Shown: positions 1 through 6,520 of the stretch, piece after piece
How positions within the stretch are numbered: the stretch's first letter is position 1
How the letters are laid out: each line of letters starts with the position of its first letter
From: SSF14 sp046331245
GTDB taxonomy: Bacteria > Actinomycetota > Acidimicrobiia > Acidimicrobiales > Microtrichaceae
Direction: 5' to 3'
Assembly (NCBI GenBank): GCA_046331245.1
Contig: JAXLRH010000008.1
Coordinates: forward strand, 1 to 64,000
Length of the DNA: 64,000 nucleotides
The notes under the pieces: model-generated
Database searches by the model: none
Told to the model about the DNA's origin: nothing
The model's input: the letters and a program-made list of their open reading frames with translations, nothing else
Made by a program: the position numbers and the translations under genes

Positions 1-83
1 ATGAACGTGAGCGCCACGACGAGCGCAACCGCGACGAGGCCCCAGACGACGCCCCGGCGATCGAGCGGACTGCTCCGGCTCAT
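1..83 (-). CDS. N-terminus of an unidentified membrane protein (cut by window edge)
   Basis: An ATG at 83 opens a frame that runs off the left end after 27 codons. The visible residues start MSRSSPLDRRGVVWG and go straight into a hydrophobic stretch (LVAVALVVALTF), so the protein begins with a membrane anchor or an uncleaved signal. It starts 25 bases after the globin stop on the same strand and would be the last visible member of that operon. No clear ribosome binding site is seen. The function cannot be told from so few residues. Confidence 0.4.
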   Translation of the reverse strand, partial: MSRSSPLDRRGVVWGLVAVALVVALTF

Positions 84-108
84 GGCATTCGCACCCCGAA
101 CGAGGACA

Positions 109-537
109 CTACGCCTCGACGCGTCCCGGCGTCAGCGAACGCGCGTCGAGGGTCTCGCCGACGATATTTCGGCAGTGCACGTCGGCCACCTTGCGGGCCA
201 GCGCCTTCGCCTGCTCGACCTTCGGGCCCTCCCAACCGGAGTCGACGATGTCGACGAACAGCTCGAGCCACCGCTCGAAGTGCGCCACGGTGAACGGCGA
301 CTGCGAGTGGACATCCTGGTGGGAGCGGTACGGATTGCCCTCGTACCCCGGCATCGAGAACAGGGCGCGACACCAGAAGGCGGTGAGCTTCGGGAGGTGC
401 GCGGACCAGTCGGTGTGAGCGACATCGTTGAACAGCGGACCGAGCAGCGCGTCCTGCGCAACGTCGGCGTAGAACCGGCGCACCATCTCGGCGACCTTCT
501 CGGGGTCGTCGAGGTCGCCGTCGATGGGCCGGGACAC
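109..537 (-). CDS. Group III truncated haemoglobin
   Basis: About 142 residues, the usual length for single-domain truncated globins. The N-terminal pattern FYADVAQDALLGPLF, then DWSAHLPKLTAFW, the motif YEGNPYRSHQ with the expected proximal-side histidine region, and HFERWLELFVDIVD match the group III (trHbP) family rather than groups I or II. These proteins bind haem and O2/NO or handle peroxide in the cytoplasm. The start is a GTG at 537; an in-frame GTG at 549 that overlaps the end of the upstream gene is equally possible. The gene is translationally coupled to the YwiC-like membrane gene, whose stop is at 540-542. The membrane neighbours suggest a role near respiration or nitrosative stress, which is inference. 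Confidence 0.85.
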   Translation of the reverse strand: MSRPIDGDLDDPEKVAEMVRRFYADVAQDALLGPLFNDVAHTDWSAHLPKLTAFWCRALFSMPGYEGNPYRSHQDVHSQSPFTVAHFERWLELFVDIVDSGWEGPKVEQAKALARKVADVHCRNIVGETLDARSLTPGRVEA

Positions 538-539
538 GT

Positions 540-1376
540 TCAGGTCCACAGCACCCCGATCGCCGTCGCGACGACCACCCCGAGCCCGAGCATGGTCTGC
601 CGGATCCCGATCACGACCGCTCGGGGAGCGGGCCGGCGGTCGAGCAGGCGTTGCGTAGCGATCGCCACGAGCACGGCGATGGCGCCGACGACGGTCGCCG
701 GCTCGACCACGGCTGCGGCTCCCGCGACGGCGAGCGCCGCGACGTCGGCGGCCAGCACCGCGCCCGGATGACGGGAGTGGCCGTGGAGGTGCCCGACGAG
801 ATCGCGCACCGTGACCACGGCGCTCAGCGAGCGGGCCGCGAGGATCAGCCAGCAGGCGGCGGCCAACCGGAGGTCGGCGCCACCCGCCAGCGTCACGACG
901 GCGACGACGCCCCCGACGGCGACGGCACCGGCGAGCTCGGGAAGGAGGCGTCGGCTGCGCGACCGCATCGCGAACCAGAGGTCGACGCCCGCGAGGGGCG
1001 CCATGAGCACCAGCGGCGCAAGGAACGCCGACGCGTCCAACAGGACGGCGCCGGCGACGAGCAGCACCATCGCGACGATCTCCGCAGCGAGGACGCTCCG
1101 CGCCAGCCGCGTGCGTGGAAGGGTCCGATGCCGACGGGCGTCGACGAGCACCACCTTGAGCGGGGTGCGGGCGAGGAACGCCACGAAGGCGACGACCGCG
1201 AGGCAGAGGCCGGCGGCGCTCCACCTCACGAGCAACCCGAGCAGCGCGGGCTCGAGGGTGAGTCCCCAGCCGCCGTGCTCCGTGGGCAGCGCGACCGACC
1301 GGAGGGCCGAGCGACGCTGGGGCGACGTATCTCCGTCCGTGGTCGGGGTTGCGGTGAGGGCAGGGGAGGAGGTCAT
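540..1376 (-). CDS. YwiC-like family membrane protein
   Basis: A 278-residue polytopic membrane protein. The conserved motif LPTEHGGWGLTLEPALLGLL near residues 31-50 is the hallmark of the YwiC-like family; the rest is a series of about seven or eight hydrophobic helices separated by short Arg-rich loops. The biochemical role of the family is not established; homologues often sit with nitrate/nitrite respiration and anaerobic regulators. Here the gene lies between a 48-residue single-helix protein (10-base gap) and a group III globin (overlapping ends), so all are probably co-transcribed from the site near 1541. Confidence 0.75.
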   Translation of the reverse strand: MTSSPALTATPTTDGDTSPQRRSALRSVALPTEHGGWGLTLEPALLGLLVRWSAAGLCLAVVAFVAFLARTPLKVVLVDARRHRTLPRTRLARSVLAAEIVAMVLLVAGAVLLDASAFLAPLVLMAPLAGVDLWFAMRSRSRRLLPELAGAVAVGGVVAVVTLAGGADLRLAAACWLILAARSLSAVVTVRDLVGHLHGHSRHPGAVLAADVAALAVAGAAAVVEPATVVGAIAVLVAIATQRLLDRRPAPRAVVIGIRQTMLGLGVVVATAIGVLWT

Positions 1377-1386
1377 CGTGCGGCCA

Positions 1387-1533
1387 TCATCGGAAGGTGC
1401 TCATCAGCGAGAGCAGGACGAGCAGCACGACCACGCCGACGAGGAGGGCGATCGACTGCGGCCACGGATGGGTCGGACGCTCGGCTGGAGGCGGGGCCGG
1501 ACGCTGGGTCGGTCGGTCGGTTCGGTTGGCCAT
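1387..1533 (-). CDS. Small single-helix membrane protein
   Basis: 48 residues. The first half is Pro/Arg-rich (NRTDRPTQRPAPPPAERP) and the second half is one strong transmembrane helix (SIALLVGVVVLLVLLSLM) ending STFR. It is the first gene of the minus-strand operon, ten bases before the YwiC-like gene. No family is recognised. The ATG at 1533 has no ribosome binding site; instead a TATACA box sits 8 bases upstream, which fits a leaderless transcript. Confidence 0.55.
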   Translation of the reverse strand: MANRTDRPTQRPAPPPAERPTHPWPQSIALLVGVVVLLVLLSLMSTFR

Positions 1534-1540
1534 GAGGCGA

Positions 1541-1561
1541 TTGTATAGTCCGGCACTACAA
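1541..1561 (-). promoter_or_regulatory. Promoter and possible operator of the globin operon
   Basis: On the minus strand a -10-like TATACA (1547-1542) lies 8 bases before the ATG at 1533, the spacing of leaderless promoters. The same bases form a 21-bp imperfect palindrome with perfect outer arms TTGTA (1541-1545) and TACAA (1557-1561), so a repressor binding here would cover the -10 box. The regulator is unknown. Confidence 0.45.
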
Positions 1562-1684
1562 GATTGGAAGTTGGTTCGGATCGGCGAGGCCGGTCCGCCC
1601 CAGCGGCCGGGACCTTCGCCCCTGCCGTCGGGGCGGGTGTGGAGCGCATGCTCCGGAGCGTGAGCGAGCGTGGAGGAGCGACCG

Positions 1685-2218
1685 GTGACCGAGACCCTTC
1701 GTGAGTACCTGACGGGCGGAGGCCGGCTGAACTTCGACGTGCATCGTTCCCTGGTGGACGCGATGGCCTCGCCGATGTCGTCGGACGCTCGGGCCGACCT
1801 GGCCGTCGTCGCCCGGTACGAGTTCGACACGTTCGCCGACGGCGGTGATCCGAGGCCGGATCGGCACCTCACACCGGAGCAGCACGCCGAGGCGGCACAG
1901 GCGGCCGGCTTCCTGGCCGACTACCTCGAGGCGGACCCCGACCCCGAGCTCGACCGCATGATCCAGGCGGCGTTCCCCGAGCCGCTGGCCCGGCACCTCG
2001 AGGCGCAGACGTCCCCGCACCGCATGCACGTCGGGCGGCCCGACGGTGCGTACTGGTCGTGCGACAACTGCGGCGCGACGTTCGGTTCGGGCGAGGCGAG
2101 CGCGCTGGTGGTGACGGATCGGCCCGGCTATTCGAGCCTGCATCGCGACATCGTGTTCTGTGCCGAGTGCGTCGCCGACGCGGCGAGCGAGATGGACGGC
2201 GAGCACTCGTCGCGTTGA
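1685..2218 (+). CDS. Hypothetical protein with C-terminal zinc-ribbon cysteines
   Basis: 177 residues from the GTG at 1685, chosen because GGAGGA lies seven bases upstream; an in-frame GTG at 1670 exists but lacks such a site. The N-terminal two thirds are acidic and helical. The C-terminal third carries two Cys pairs, CDNC and CAEC, about 35 residues apart, which would make a zinc ribbon. No family is recognised. The gene stands 32 bases ahead of the sulfide-linked small protein at 2251 but is separated from it by a CstR-type operator, so it is probably a separate unit. Confidence 0.6.
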   Translation: MTETLREYLTGGGRLNFDVHRSLVDAMASPMSSDARADLAVVARYEFDTFADGGDPRPDRHLTPEQHAEAAQAAGFLADYLEADPDPELDRMIQAAFPEPLARHLEAQTSPHRMHVGRPDGAYWSCDNCGATFGSGEASALVVTDRPGYSSLHRDIVFCAECVADAASEMDGEHSSR

Positions 2219-2236
2219 CCCGCAGTCATCTCGCAG

Positions 2237-2252
2237 ATACCCTGGGGGGTAT
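2237..2252. promoter_or_regulatory. CsoR/CstR-type operator 1
   Basis: Perfect inverted repeat ATACCC-TGGG-GGGTAT running into the ATG at 2251. GC-rich palindromes with outer TA and C/G runs are the known operators of CsoR/CstR repressors, a CstR-like gene lies at 2915-3220, and a second such palindrome is at 3243-3256. Binding here would block the small protein at 2251 and the thioredoxin behind it. Confidence 0.6.
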
Positions 2253-2457
2253 GTGTAGAGCAACCACCTGTCCGAAGTGCAAGAAGCCGACCTGGGCCGG
2301 ATGCGGCGCCCACGTGGAGCAGGTCCTCGGCAACGTCCCGCCGGCGCAGCGGTGCCACTGCCGCGAGGACAAGGCGGCGGCCAAGGCCGCCGGCGCCGCT
2401 CGCCCGGCCGCCGACGGCGAACGCGGTGGCCTGTTGTCCCGGCTTCGGGGCCGCTAG
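2251..2457 (+). CDS. Small Cys/His-rich protein, probable metal-binding or redox role
   Basis: 68 residues. The first 45 carry a dense set of cysteines: MCRATTCPKCKKPTWAGCG, then HVEQVLGNVPPAQRCHC, a pattern seen in a conserved family of short actinobacterial proteins of unknown function. The tail is Ala/Arg-rich. It directly follows a CstR-type operator that overlaps the start codon, and the zinc-ribbon thioredoxin starts 33 bases downstream, so a persulfide or metal-stress role is likely but not shown. Confidence 0.65.
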   Translation: MCRATTCPKCKKPTWAGCGAHVEQVLGNVPPAQRCHCREDKAAAKAAGAARPAADGERGGLLSRLRGR

Positions 2458-2490
2458 GAAGAACGACGTACCGGGCCGATCGGAGGAGCG

Positions 2491-2928
2491 ATGACGACGA
2501 CGGTGATCCCCTGTGCGTCGTGTGGCGTGCGCAACCGCGTGGCGATCGACGCCGCCGGGCGCCCTCGATGCAGCTCGTGCCACACCGACCTTCCCTGGCT
2601 GGTCGAGGTGCGCGCCGACGAGTTCGATCGCGTGATCGAGCGCTCGGCGGTCCCCGTCCTCGTCGACCTGTGGGCGCCGTGGTGTGGCCCGTGCCGCGCC
2701 GTGGCGCCGGCCCTGGAGCAGCTCGCCACGGAGCGGGCGGGCTCGCTGCGCGTCGTGAAGGTGAACGTCGACGAGTCGCCCGGCGTGTCGGCGCGACTCG
2801 GGGTGCAGGGCATCCCGACGATGGTGATGTACGACGGGGGAGCGGAGATCTCCCGTCAGGTGGGAGCGTTGCCGCTCGACGGCATCCGTCAGTGGGTCGA
2901 CGGCGCGACCCGTGTCAGGCGAGCTTGA
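2491..2928 (+). CDS. trxC: Thioredoxin 2-type protein with N-terminal zinc ribbon
   Basis: 145 residues. Cys8, Cys11, Cys27 and Cys30 form the N-terminal zinc ribbon (PCASC and RCSSC) typical of thioredoxin 2; the thioredoxin fold follows with the active site WCGPC at Cys65/Cys68 and the cis-Pro motif GIPTM. It reduces protein disulfides and probably persulfides in the cytoplasm. It follows the small Cys-rich gene under the 2237 operator. Its last 14 bases overlap the convergent cstR-like gene. Placement beside a persulfide sensor suggests that it regenerates persulfidated thiols here. Confidence 0.9.
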   Translation: MTTTVIPCASCGVRNRVAIDAAGRPRCSSCHTDLPWLVEVRADEFDRVIERSAVPVLVDLWAPWCGPCRAVAPALEQLATERAGSLRVVKVNVDESPGVSARLGVQGIPTMVMYDGGAEISRQVGALPLDGIRQWVDGATRVRRA

Positions 2929-3220
2929 GGAACATCTTCTGGACGTCGGCGACCTCGTAGCCGGCCTCGGCGGAACGTGACGGATCCTCGAGACACCACG
3001 TGAGACCGGCGGCGACGAGCACGAACCCCACCTGTTCGAGGGCCTTGTTGGCCGCGGCGATCTGCGTGACCACGTCACGGCAGTCCCGCGAGTCGGTGAG
3101 CATCTGCTGGATGCCGCGCACCTGACCTTCGACGCGACGGAGGCGCCTCTGGAGGTCGGTGAGCACCTCCTCGGGGAGGTCCATCGTCGGTGCGGCCGGA
3201 GCAGTGCGTTTCGCTGGCAT
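2915..3220 (-). CDS. cstR: CstR-like persulfide-sensing repressor (CsoR/FrmR family)
   Basis: 101 residues, all-helical CsoR fold. Family positions include LQRRLRRVEGQVRGIQQML, the first cysteine Cys47 (RDCRDVVTQIAA) and the second Cys76 (LTWCLED). The two Cys are 29 residues apart, as in CstR and CsoR, but the copper-ligand His of CsoR, four residues before the second Cys, is Gly72 here, so copper sensing is unlikely and the thiol/persulfide sensor CstR is the better match. It lies between two operator palindromes and diverges from sqr, so autoregulation and control of sqr are expected. ATG at 3220 chosen; Met13 is an alternative. Confidence 0.8.
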   Translation of the reverse strand: MPAKRTAPAAPTMDLPEEVLTDLQRRLRRVEGQVRGIQQMLTDSRDCRDVVTQIAAANKALEQVGFVLVAAGLTWCLEDPSRSAEAGYEVADVQKMFLKLA

Positions 3221-3242
3221 GACCCGAGCGTACGTGCAGTGG

Positions 3243-3256
3243 TACCCCCGGGGGTA
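3243..3256. promoter_or_regulatory. CsoR/CstR-type operator 2
   Basis: Perfect 14-bp palindrome TACCCCCGGGGGTA in the 114-base gap between the divergent cstR-like gene (start 3220) and sqr (start 3335). It is the same kind of site as at 2237 and is well placed to repress both promoters. Confidence 0.7.
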
Positions 3257-3334
3257 GGACCTTCGCCTCTGTTTGCCGCTCCGGCCCGGGCGTACCGTCG
3301 CTCACGTGACAGGCGAACGCGTCGGGAGGAGAGC

Positions 3335-4591
3335 ATGACGCATCGAATCGTGATCCTCGGTGCGGGCACCGGCGGGACGCTGACGGCCAACCGCCTGCGG
3401 AGCGCCTACCCGGCAGGCGAGGCCTCCATCACCGTCGTCGACCAGGACGATCGGCACGTCTACCAACCGGGCCTGCTGTTCGTGCCCTTCGGGCTCGCTC
3501 GCCCCGACGACATCGTCCGCCCGCGTTCCCATCAGCTCCACGACGGCATCGACTACCGCCAGAGCGCGATCGACCATGTCGACCTCGCCGCCGACACGGT
3601 GCTGCTCGCCGACGGCACGTCGCTCACCTACGACGTGCTCGTGATCGCGACCGGGGCGCGGCTGCTGCCCGACGAGACCGAGGGCCTCACCGGCGAGGGA
3701 TGGGGCGAGAAGGTGCACACCTTCTACACGCTCGACGGCGCCACGAAGCTCGCCGCCGCGCTCGACGCGTTCGAGGGCGGGCGGGTCGTGGTGAACGTGG
3801 TCGACATGCCCATCAAGTGTCCCGTCGCCCCGCTCGAGTTCTGCTTCCTCGCCGACTGGTTCTTCACCGACCGCAAGCGCCGCGACCGCGTCGAGCTCAC
3901 CTACGTCACGCCCCTGGACGGCGCCTTCACCAAGCCCGTCGCTGCGGCGACCCTCGGCGGGATGCTCGACCAGCGGTCGATCGAGCTCGTGACCGAGTTC
4001 AACACCGGCGAGGTCGACGGCGCCGGCGGTCGGCTGGTGTCGTTCGACGAGCGGGAGGTGCCCTTCGACCTCGCGATCGTGATCCCGCTCCACGGCGGGC
4101 AGGAGTACGTCGGCCGCTCCGAGGGGCTGGGCGACGCGCTCGACTTCGTGCCCACCGACCAGCACACGCTGCAGACCACGGCGAAGCCGAACGTGTTCGC
4201 CATCGGCGACGCGACGACGCTGCCGGCCTCGAAGGCCGGCTCGGTGACGCACTTCGAGGGTGAGGTGCTCGTCGCGAACGTCCAGCGGTTCCTCGCCGGC
4301 CAGGAGCTCGACGCGTCCTACGACGGCCACGCCAACTGCTTCATCGAGACCGGCTTCGGCAAGGCGATGCTCATCGACTTCAACTACGACCAGGAGCCCG
4401 TCCCGGGCCACTACCCGGCCGGCGTCGGCCTGCCGCTCATGGCCGAGTCACGCCTCAACCACCTCGGGAAGCTCATGTTCCAGTGGTTCTACTGGCATGT
4501 GCTCCTCCCCGGTCGCGACGTGCCCGGCATCGGCGCCGACATGCCGACCGCCGGCAAGAAGATCCCCACCCCCGCACAGCAGGAGAACTGA
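3335..4591 (+). CDS. sqr: Sulfide:quinone oxidoreductase family flavoprotein
   Basis: 418 residues. An N-terminal FAD fold (VILGAGTGGTLTANRL), a second dinucleotide motif region, the motif IKCPVAPLE with Cys162 and a second cysteine Cys335 (ANCFIETGFG) fit the SQR family, where two Cys carry the polysulfide chain. The FAD-binding motif FAIGDATTLPASKAG and the amphipathic C-terminus (MFQWFYWHVLLPG) suggest attachment to the inner membrane, where electrons pass to quinone. ATG 3335 follows GGGAGGAGAG. It is followed one base after its stop by the TusE-like gene and then a DsrE2-like gene, an arrangement expected for sulfide oxidation with sulfur relay. Confidence 0.88.
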   Translation: MTHRIVILGAGTGGTLTANRLRSAYPAGEASITVVDQDDRHVYQPGLLFVPFGLARPDDIVRPRSHQLHDGIDYRQSAIDHVDLAADTVLLADGTSLTYDVLVIATGARLLPDETEGLTGEGWGEKVHTFYTLDGATKLAAALDAFEGGRVVVNVVDMPIKCPVAPLEFCFLADWFFTDRKRRDRVELTYVTPLDGAFTKPVAAATLGGMLDQRSIELVTEFNTGEVDGAGGRLVSFDEREVPFDLAIVIPLHGGQEYVGRSEGLGDALDFVPTDQHTLQTTAKPNVFAIGDATTLPASKAGSVTHFEGEVLVANVQRFLAGQELDASYDGHANCFIETGFGKAMLIDFNYDQEPVPGHYPAGVGLPLMAESRLNHLGKLMFQWFYWHVLLPGRDVPGIGADMPTAGKKIPTPAQQEN

Positions 4592-4592
4592 C

Positions 4593-4910
4593 ATGCCGAC
4601 CAAGACCGTCGCCGGCACCACGGTGGACGTCAACGACGAGGGTTTCTTCACGAACCCCGACCAGTGGAACGAGTCGATGGCCCCCGAGCTCGCGAGCGCC
4701 GAGGGCATCGAGCCGCTCACCGAGCAGCACTGGACCGTCATCCGGTTCATGCGCAAGGAGTTCGCGGAGAAGGGGACCGGCCCGACGGTGCGGGTGCTCG
4801 GCAAGACGTCGGGCGTGACGGTCAAGGAGCTGTACCAGCTCTTCCCGAAGGGCCCGGCGAAGATCGCCGCCCGCATCGCCGGGATTCCCAAGCCACGCGG
4901 CTGCATCTGA
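4593..4910 (+). CDS. TusE/DsrC-like sulfur-relay protein
   Basis: 105 residues matching the DsrC/TusE/DsvC family over its whole length (DEGFFTNPDQWNE, then LTEQHWTVIRFMRKEF, LYQLFPKGPAKIAARIAG). It keeps the penultimate Cys104 in the tail IPKPRGCI that carries sulfur. The second cysteine of true DsrC, 11 residues earlier, is Ala here, so it resembles TusE-type carriers and not dissimilatory DsrC. It starts one base after sqr and precedes a DsrE2-like gene, so it probably accepts sulfane sulfur produced by SQR. Confidence 0.82.
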   Translation: MPTKTVAGTTVDVNDEGFFTNPDQWNESMAPELASAEGIEPLTEQHWTVIRFMRKEFAEKGTGPTVRVLGKTSGVTVKELYQLFPKGPAKIAARIAGIPKPRGCI

Positions 4911-4924
4911 GACAGGAGCGAACC

Positions 4925-5413
4925 ATGACCGACGACGCCACCACCAAACCCGACCCCATCGAGAAGGTGTCCATCATCATCTCGAAGGGCTCCCTCGACG
5001 GCATCTACCCCGGCCTGATCATGGCCAACGGCGCTCGCGCCGAGGGCATCGAGGCCAACCTCTTCTTCACGTTCTTCGGCCTCGACGCCATCCACAGGAA
5101 GCGTCACGAGCACATCAAGGTCGCGACCGTCGGCAACCCCGGCCTGCACGTCGCCACCTGGCTCGGCGGGTTCCCCGGCATGAGCTCCGTGCTGACCCAC
5201 GTGATGGAGAAGCAGATCGCCGAGCTCGACATCCCCTCCATCCCGGAGTTCGTCGAGATGATCTCCGACACCGGCGCCGGCATGTACGCCTGCAAGGCAT
5301 CGGTCGACCTCTTCAAGATGGAGAAGAGCGACTTCATCGACCAGGTCGACGACATCATCACCGTGGGCGAGTTCTACGAGCAGGCCGCCGGCGGGCACAT
5401 CATCTTCACCTGA
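4925..5413 (+). CDS. DsrE2-like (DsrE/DsrF/DrsH family) sulfurtransferase
   Basis: 162 residues. The start (KVSIIISKGSLDGIYPGLIM) and the motif GAGMYACKASVDLF with its cysteine match the DsrE2-type branch of the DsrE/F/H family, which moves sulfane sulfur between carriers such as TusA or TusE. The ATG follows ACAGGAGCG. It closes the sqr operon, 14 bases after the TusE-like gene. DsrE2 proteins can have a membrane anchor; none is obvious here. Confidence 0.8.
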   Translation: MTDDATTKPDPIEKVSIIISKGSLDGIYPGLIMANGARAEGIEANLFFTFFGLDAIHRKRHEHIKVATVGNPGLHVATWLGGFPGMSSVLTHVMEKQIAELDIPSIPEFVEMISDTGAGMYACKASVDLFKMEKSDFIDQVDDIITVGEFYEQAAGGHIIFT

Positions 5414-5485
5414 GCTCCGGCCGCTCGGCGACCGTCGTCCGCCTAGGCTCGCCGGCCTCGCAGCCGTCGAACCAGGAGAGCGCGC

Positions 5486-5701
5486 GTGGCATCGGAGTCG
5501 GAGAAGCCCAAGGGACCGGCGTCGTACTTCCCCTCGATCGAACGCACCTACGGGAAGCCGATCGACCACTGGCTCGGCCTGGTCGCCGAGCGTGGCGACG
5601 AGGCACACATGCAGACGGTCGCGTGGCTCAAGGAGGAGCACGGCCTCGGCCACGGGCACGCCAACGCGATCGTGGCCCACGTGCGCGCCCAGCGCGCCTG
5701 A
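5486..5701 (+). CDS. DUF4287 family small protein
   Basis: 71 residues, covering the whole DUF4287 module: SYFPSIERTYGKPIDHWLGL then VAWLKEEHGLGHGHANAIVA. Function unknown. The GTG at 5486 follows CCAGGAGAG. A TAGGCT box at 5444-5449 could be its own -10, so it may be independent of the sulfide operon that ends 72 bases earlier. Confidence 0.8.
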   Translation: MASESEKPKGPASYFPSIERTYGKPIDHWLGLVAERGDEAHMQTVAWLKEEHGLGHGHANAIVAHVRAQRA

Positions 5702-5713
5702 ACCCCGGAGCGC

Positions 5714-6520
5714 CTACAGCCGCGCGGTGAGGCGCCCGATCATCCGGGCCCGGCCGGGAGCGATGCGCGACCACGCCGAGACGAGGTGAGCGTCGGGCCC
5801 CACGACGGCACGACCGCGGTCATGCTCGATGGCGGCCACGATGCGATCCGCCACGCTCGACGGTGGCCGCATGGCCAGCGGCGCCAGTCTCGACCGGCCC
5901 ATGTCGGCGAGCGTTGCAGCGCGGCTGCCGCGGGCCGAGTTCGTGATGTTCGTGTGGATGGCGCCGGGGAACACGGTGGTGACGCCGATGCCCGTGGACA
6001 CCAGCTCGTTGCGGAGCGCCTCGCTGAACGCCCGCACCGCGCCCTTCGTCAGCGAGTACGAGGCGTTCTGGGGAAGGCCCAGCAGGCCGACCATGCTCGA
6101 CATGTTCACGATGTGGGCCTCGTCGGCCCGGCGCAGCACCGGCAGGAACGCTCGGCAGCCGTTGACCACGCCCCACACGTTGATGTCGACGATCCAGCGC
6201 AGGTCGTCGAGCGACTCGTCCTCGAACGGCCCGGCCGAGGTGACGCCTGCGTTGTTGACGAGGATGTGACAGGCGCCGTGCGCCTCGACGACCGCATCGG
6301 GGAGCGCCGCGACGGCCTCGGCGTCGCGCACGTCCACGACGTGGGTGGACGCGGAGCGCCCGAGCGAGCGAACGGTCGCCGCGGTCTCCTCGACCGCGGC
6401 CGGCACGACGTCGACGAGGGCCAGGTGGCACCCGGCGCGAGCCAGCGCCTCGCTCGTCGCCCGGCCGATGCCGCTGCCGGCGCCGGTGACGACGGCGACG
6501 CGATCGGCGAGACGCTTCAC
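5714..6520 (-). CDS. Short-chain dehydrogenase/reductase
   Basis: 268 residues, classical SDR. NAD(P) motif TGAGSGIG, the NNAG motif (LVNNAGVTSAGPF), catalytic Ser in NMSSMVGLLG and the YxxxK motif YSLTK are all present. The residue after the second beta strand is Asp (LALVDV), which usually means NAD(H). GTG start chosen because it overlaps the stop of the upstream flavin oxidoreductase (GTGA). The pair would act in one oxidation/reduction pathway; substrate unknown. Confidence 0.85.
   Translation of the reverse strand: MKRLADRVAVVTGAGSGIGRATSEALARAGCHLALVDVVPAAVEETAATVRSLGRSASTHVVDVRDAEAVAALPDAVVEAHGACHILVNNAGVTSAGPFEDESLDDLRWIVDINVWGVVNGCRAFLPVLRRADEAHIVNMSSMVGLLGLPQNASYSLTKGAVRAFSEALRNELVSTGIGVTTVFPGAIHTNITNSARGSRAATLADMGRSRLAPLAMRPPSSVADRIVAAIEHDRGRAVVGPDAHLVSAWSRIAPGRARMIGRLTARL

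Noticed and set aside
1..771. Long plus-strand frame at the left edge (256 codons)
   Set aside because: It lies opposite the globin and YwiC-like genes, which have clear family motifs; the translation is Arg/Ala-rich low complexity typical of a GC-rich shadow frame.
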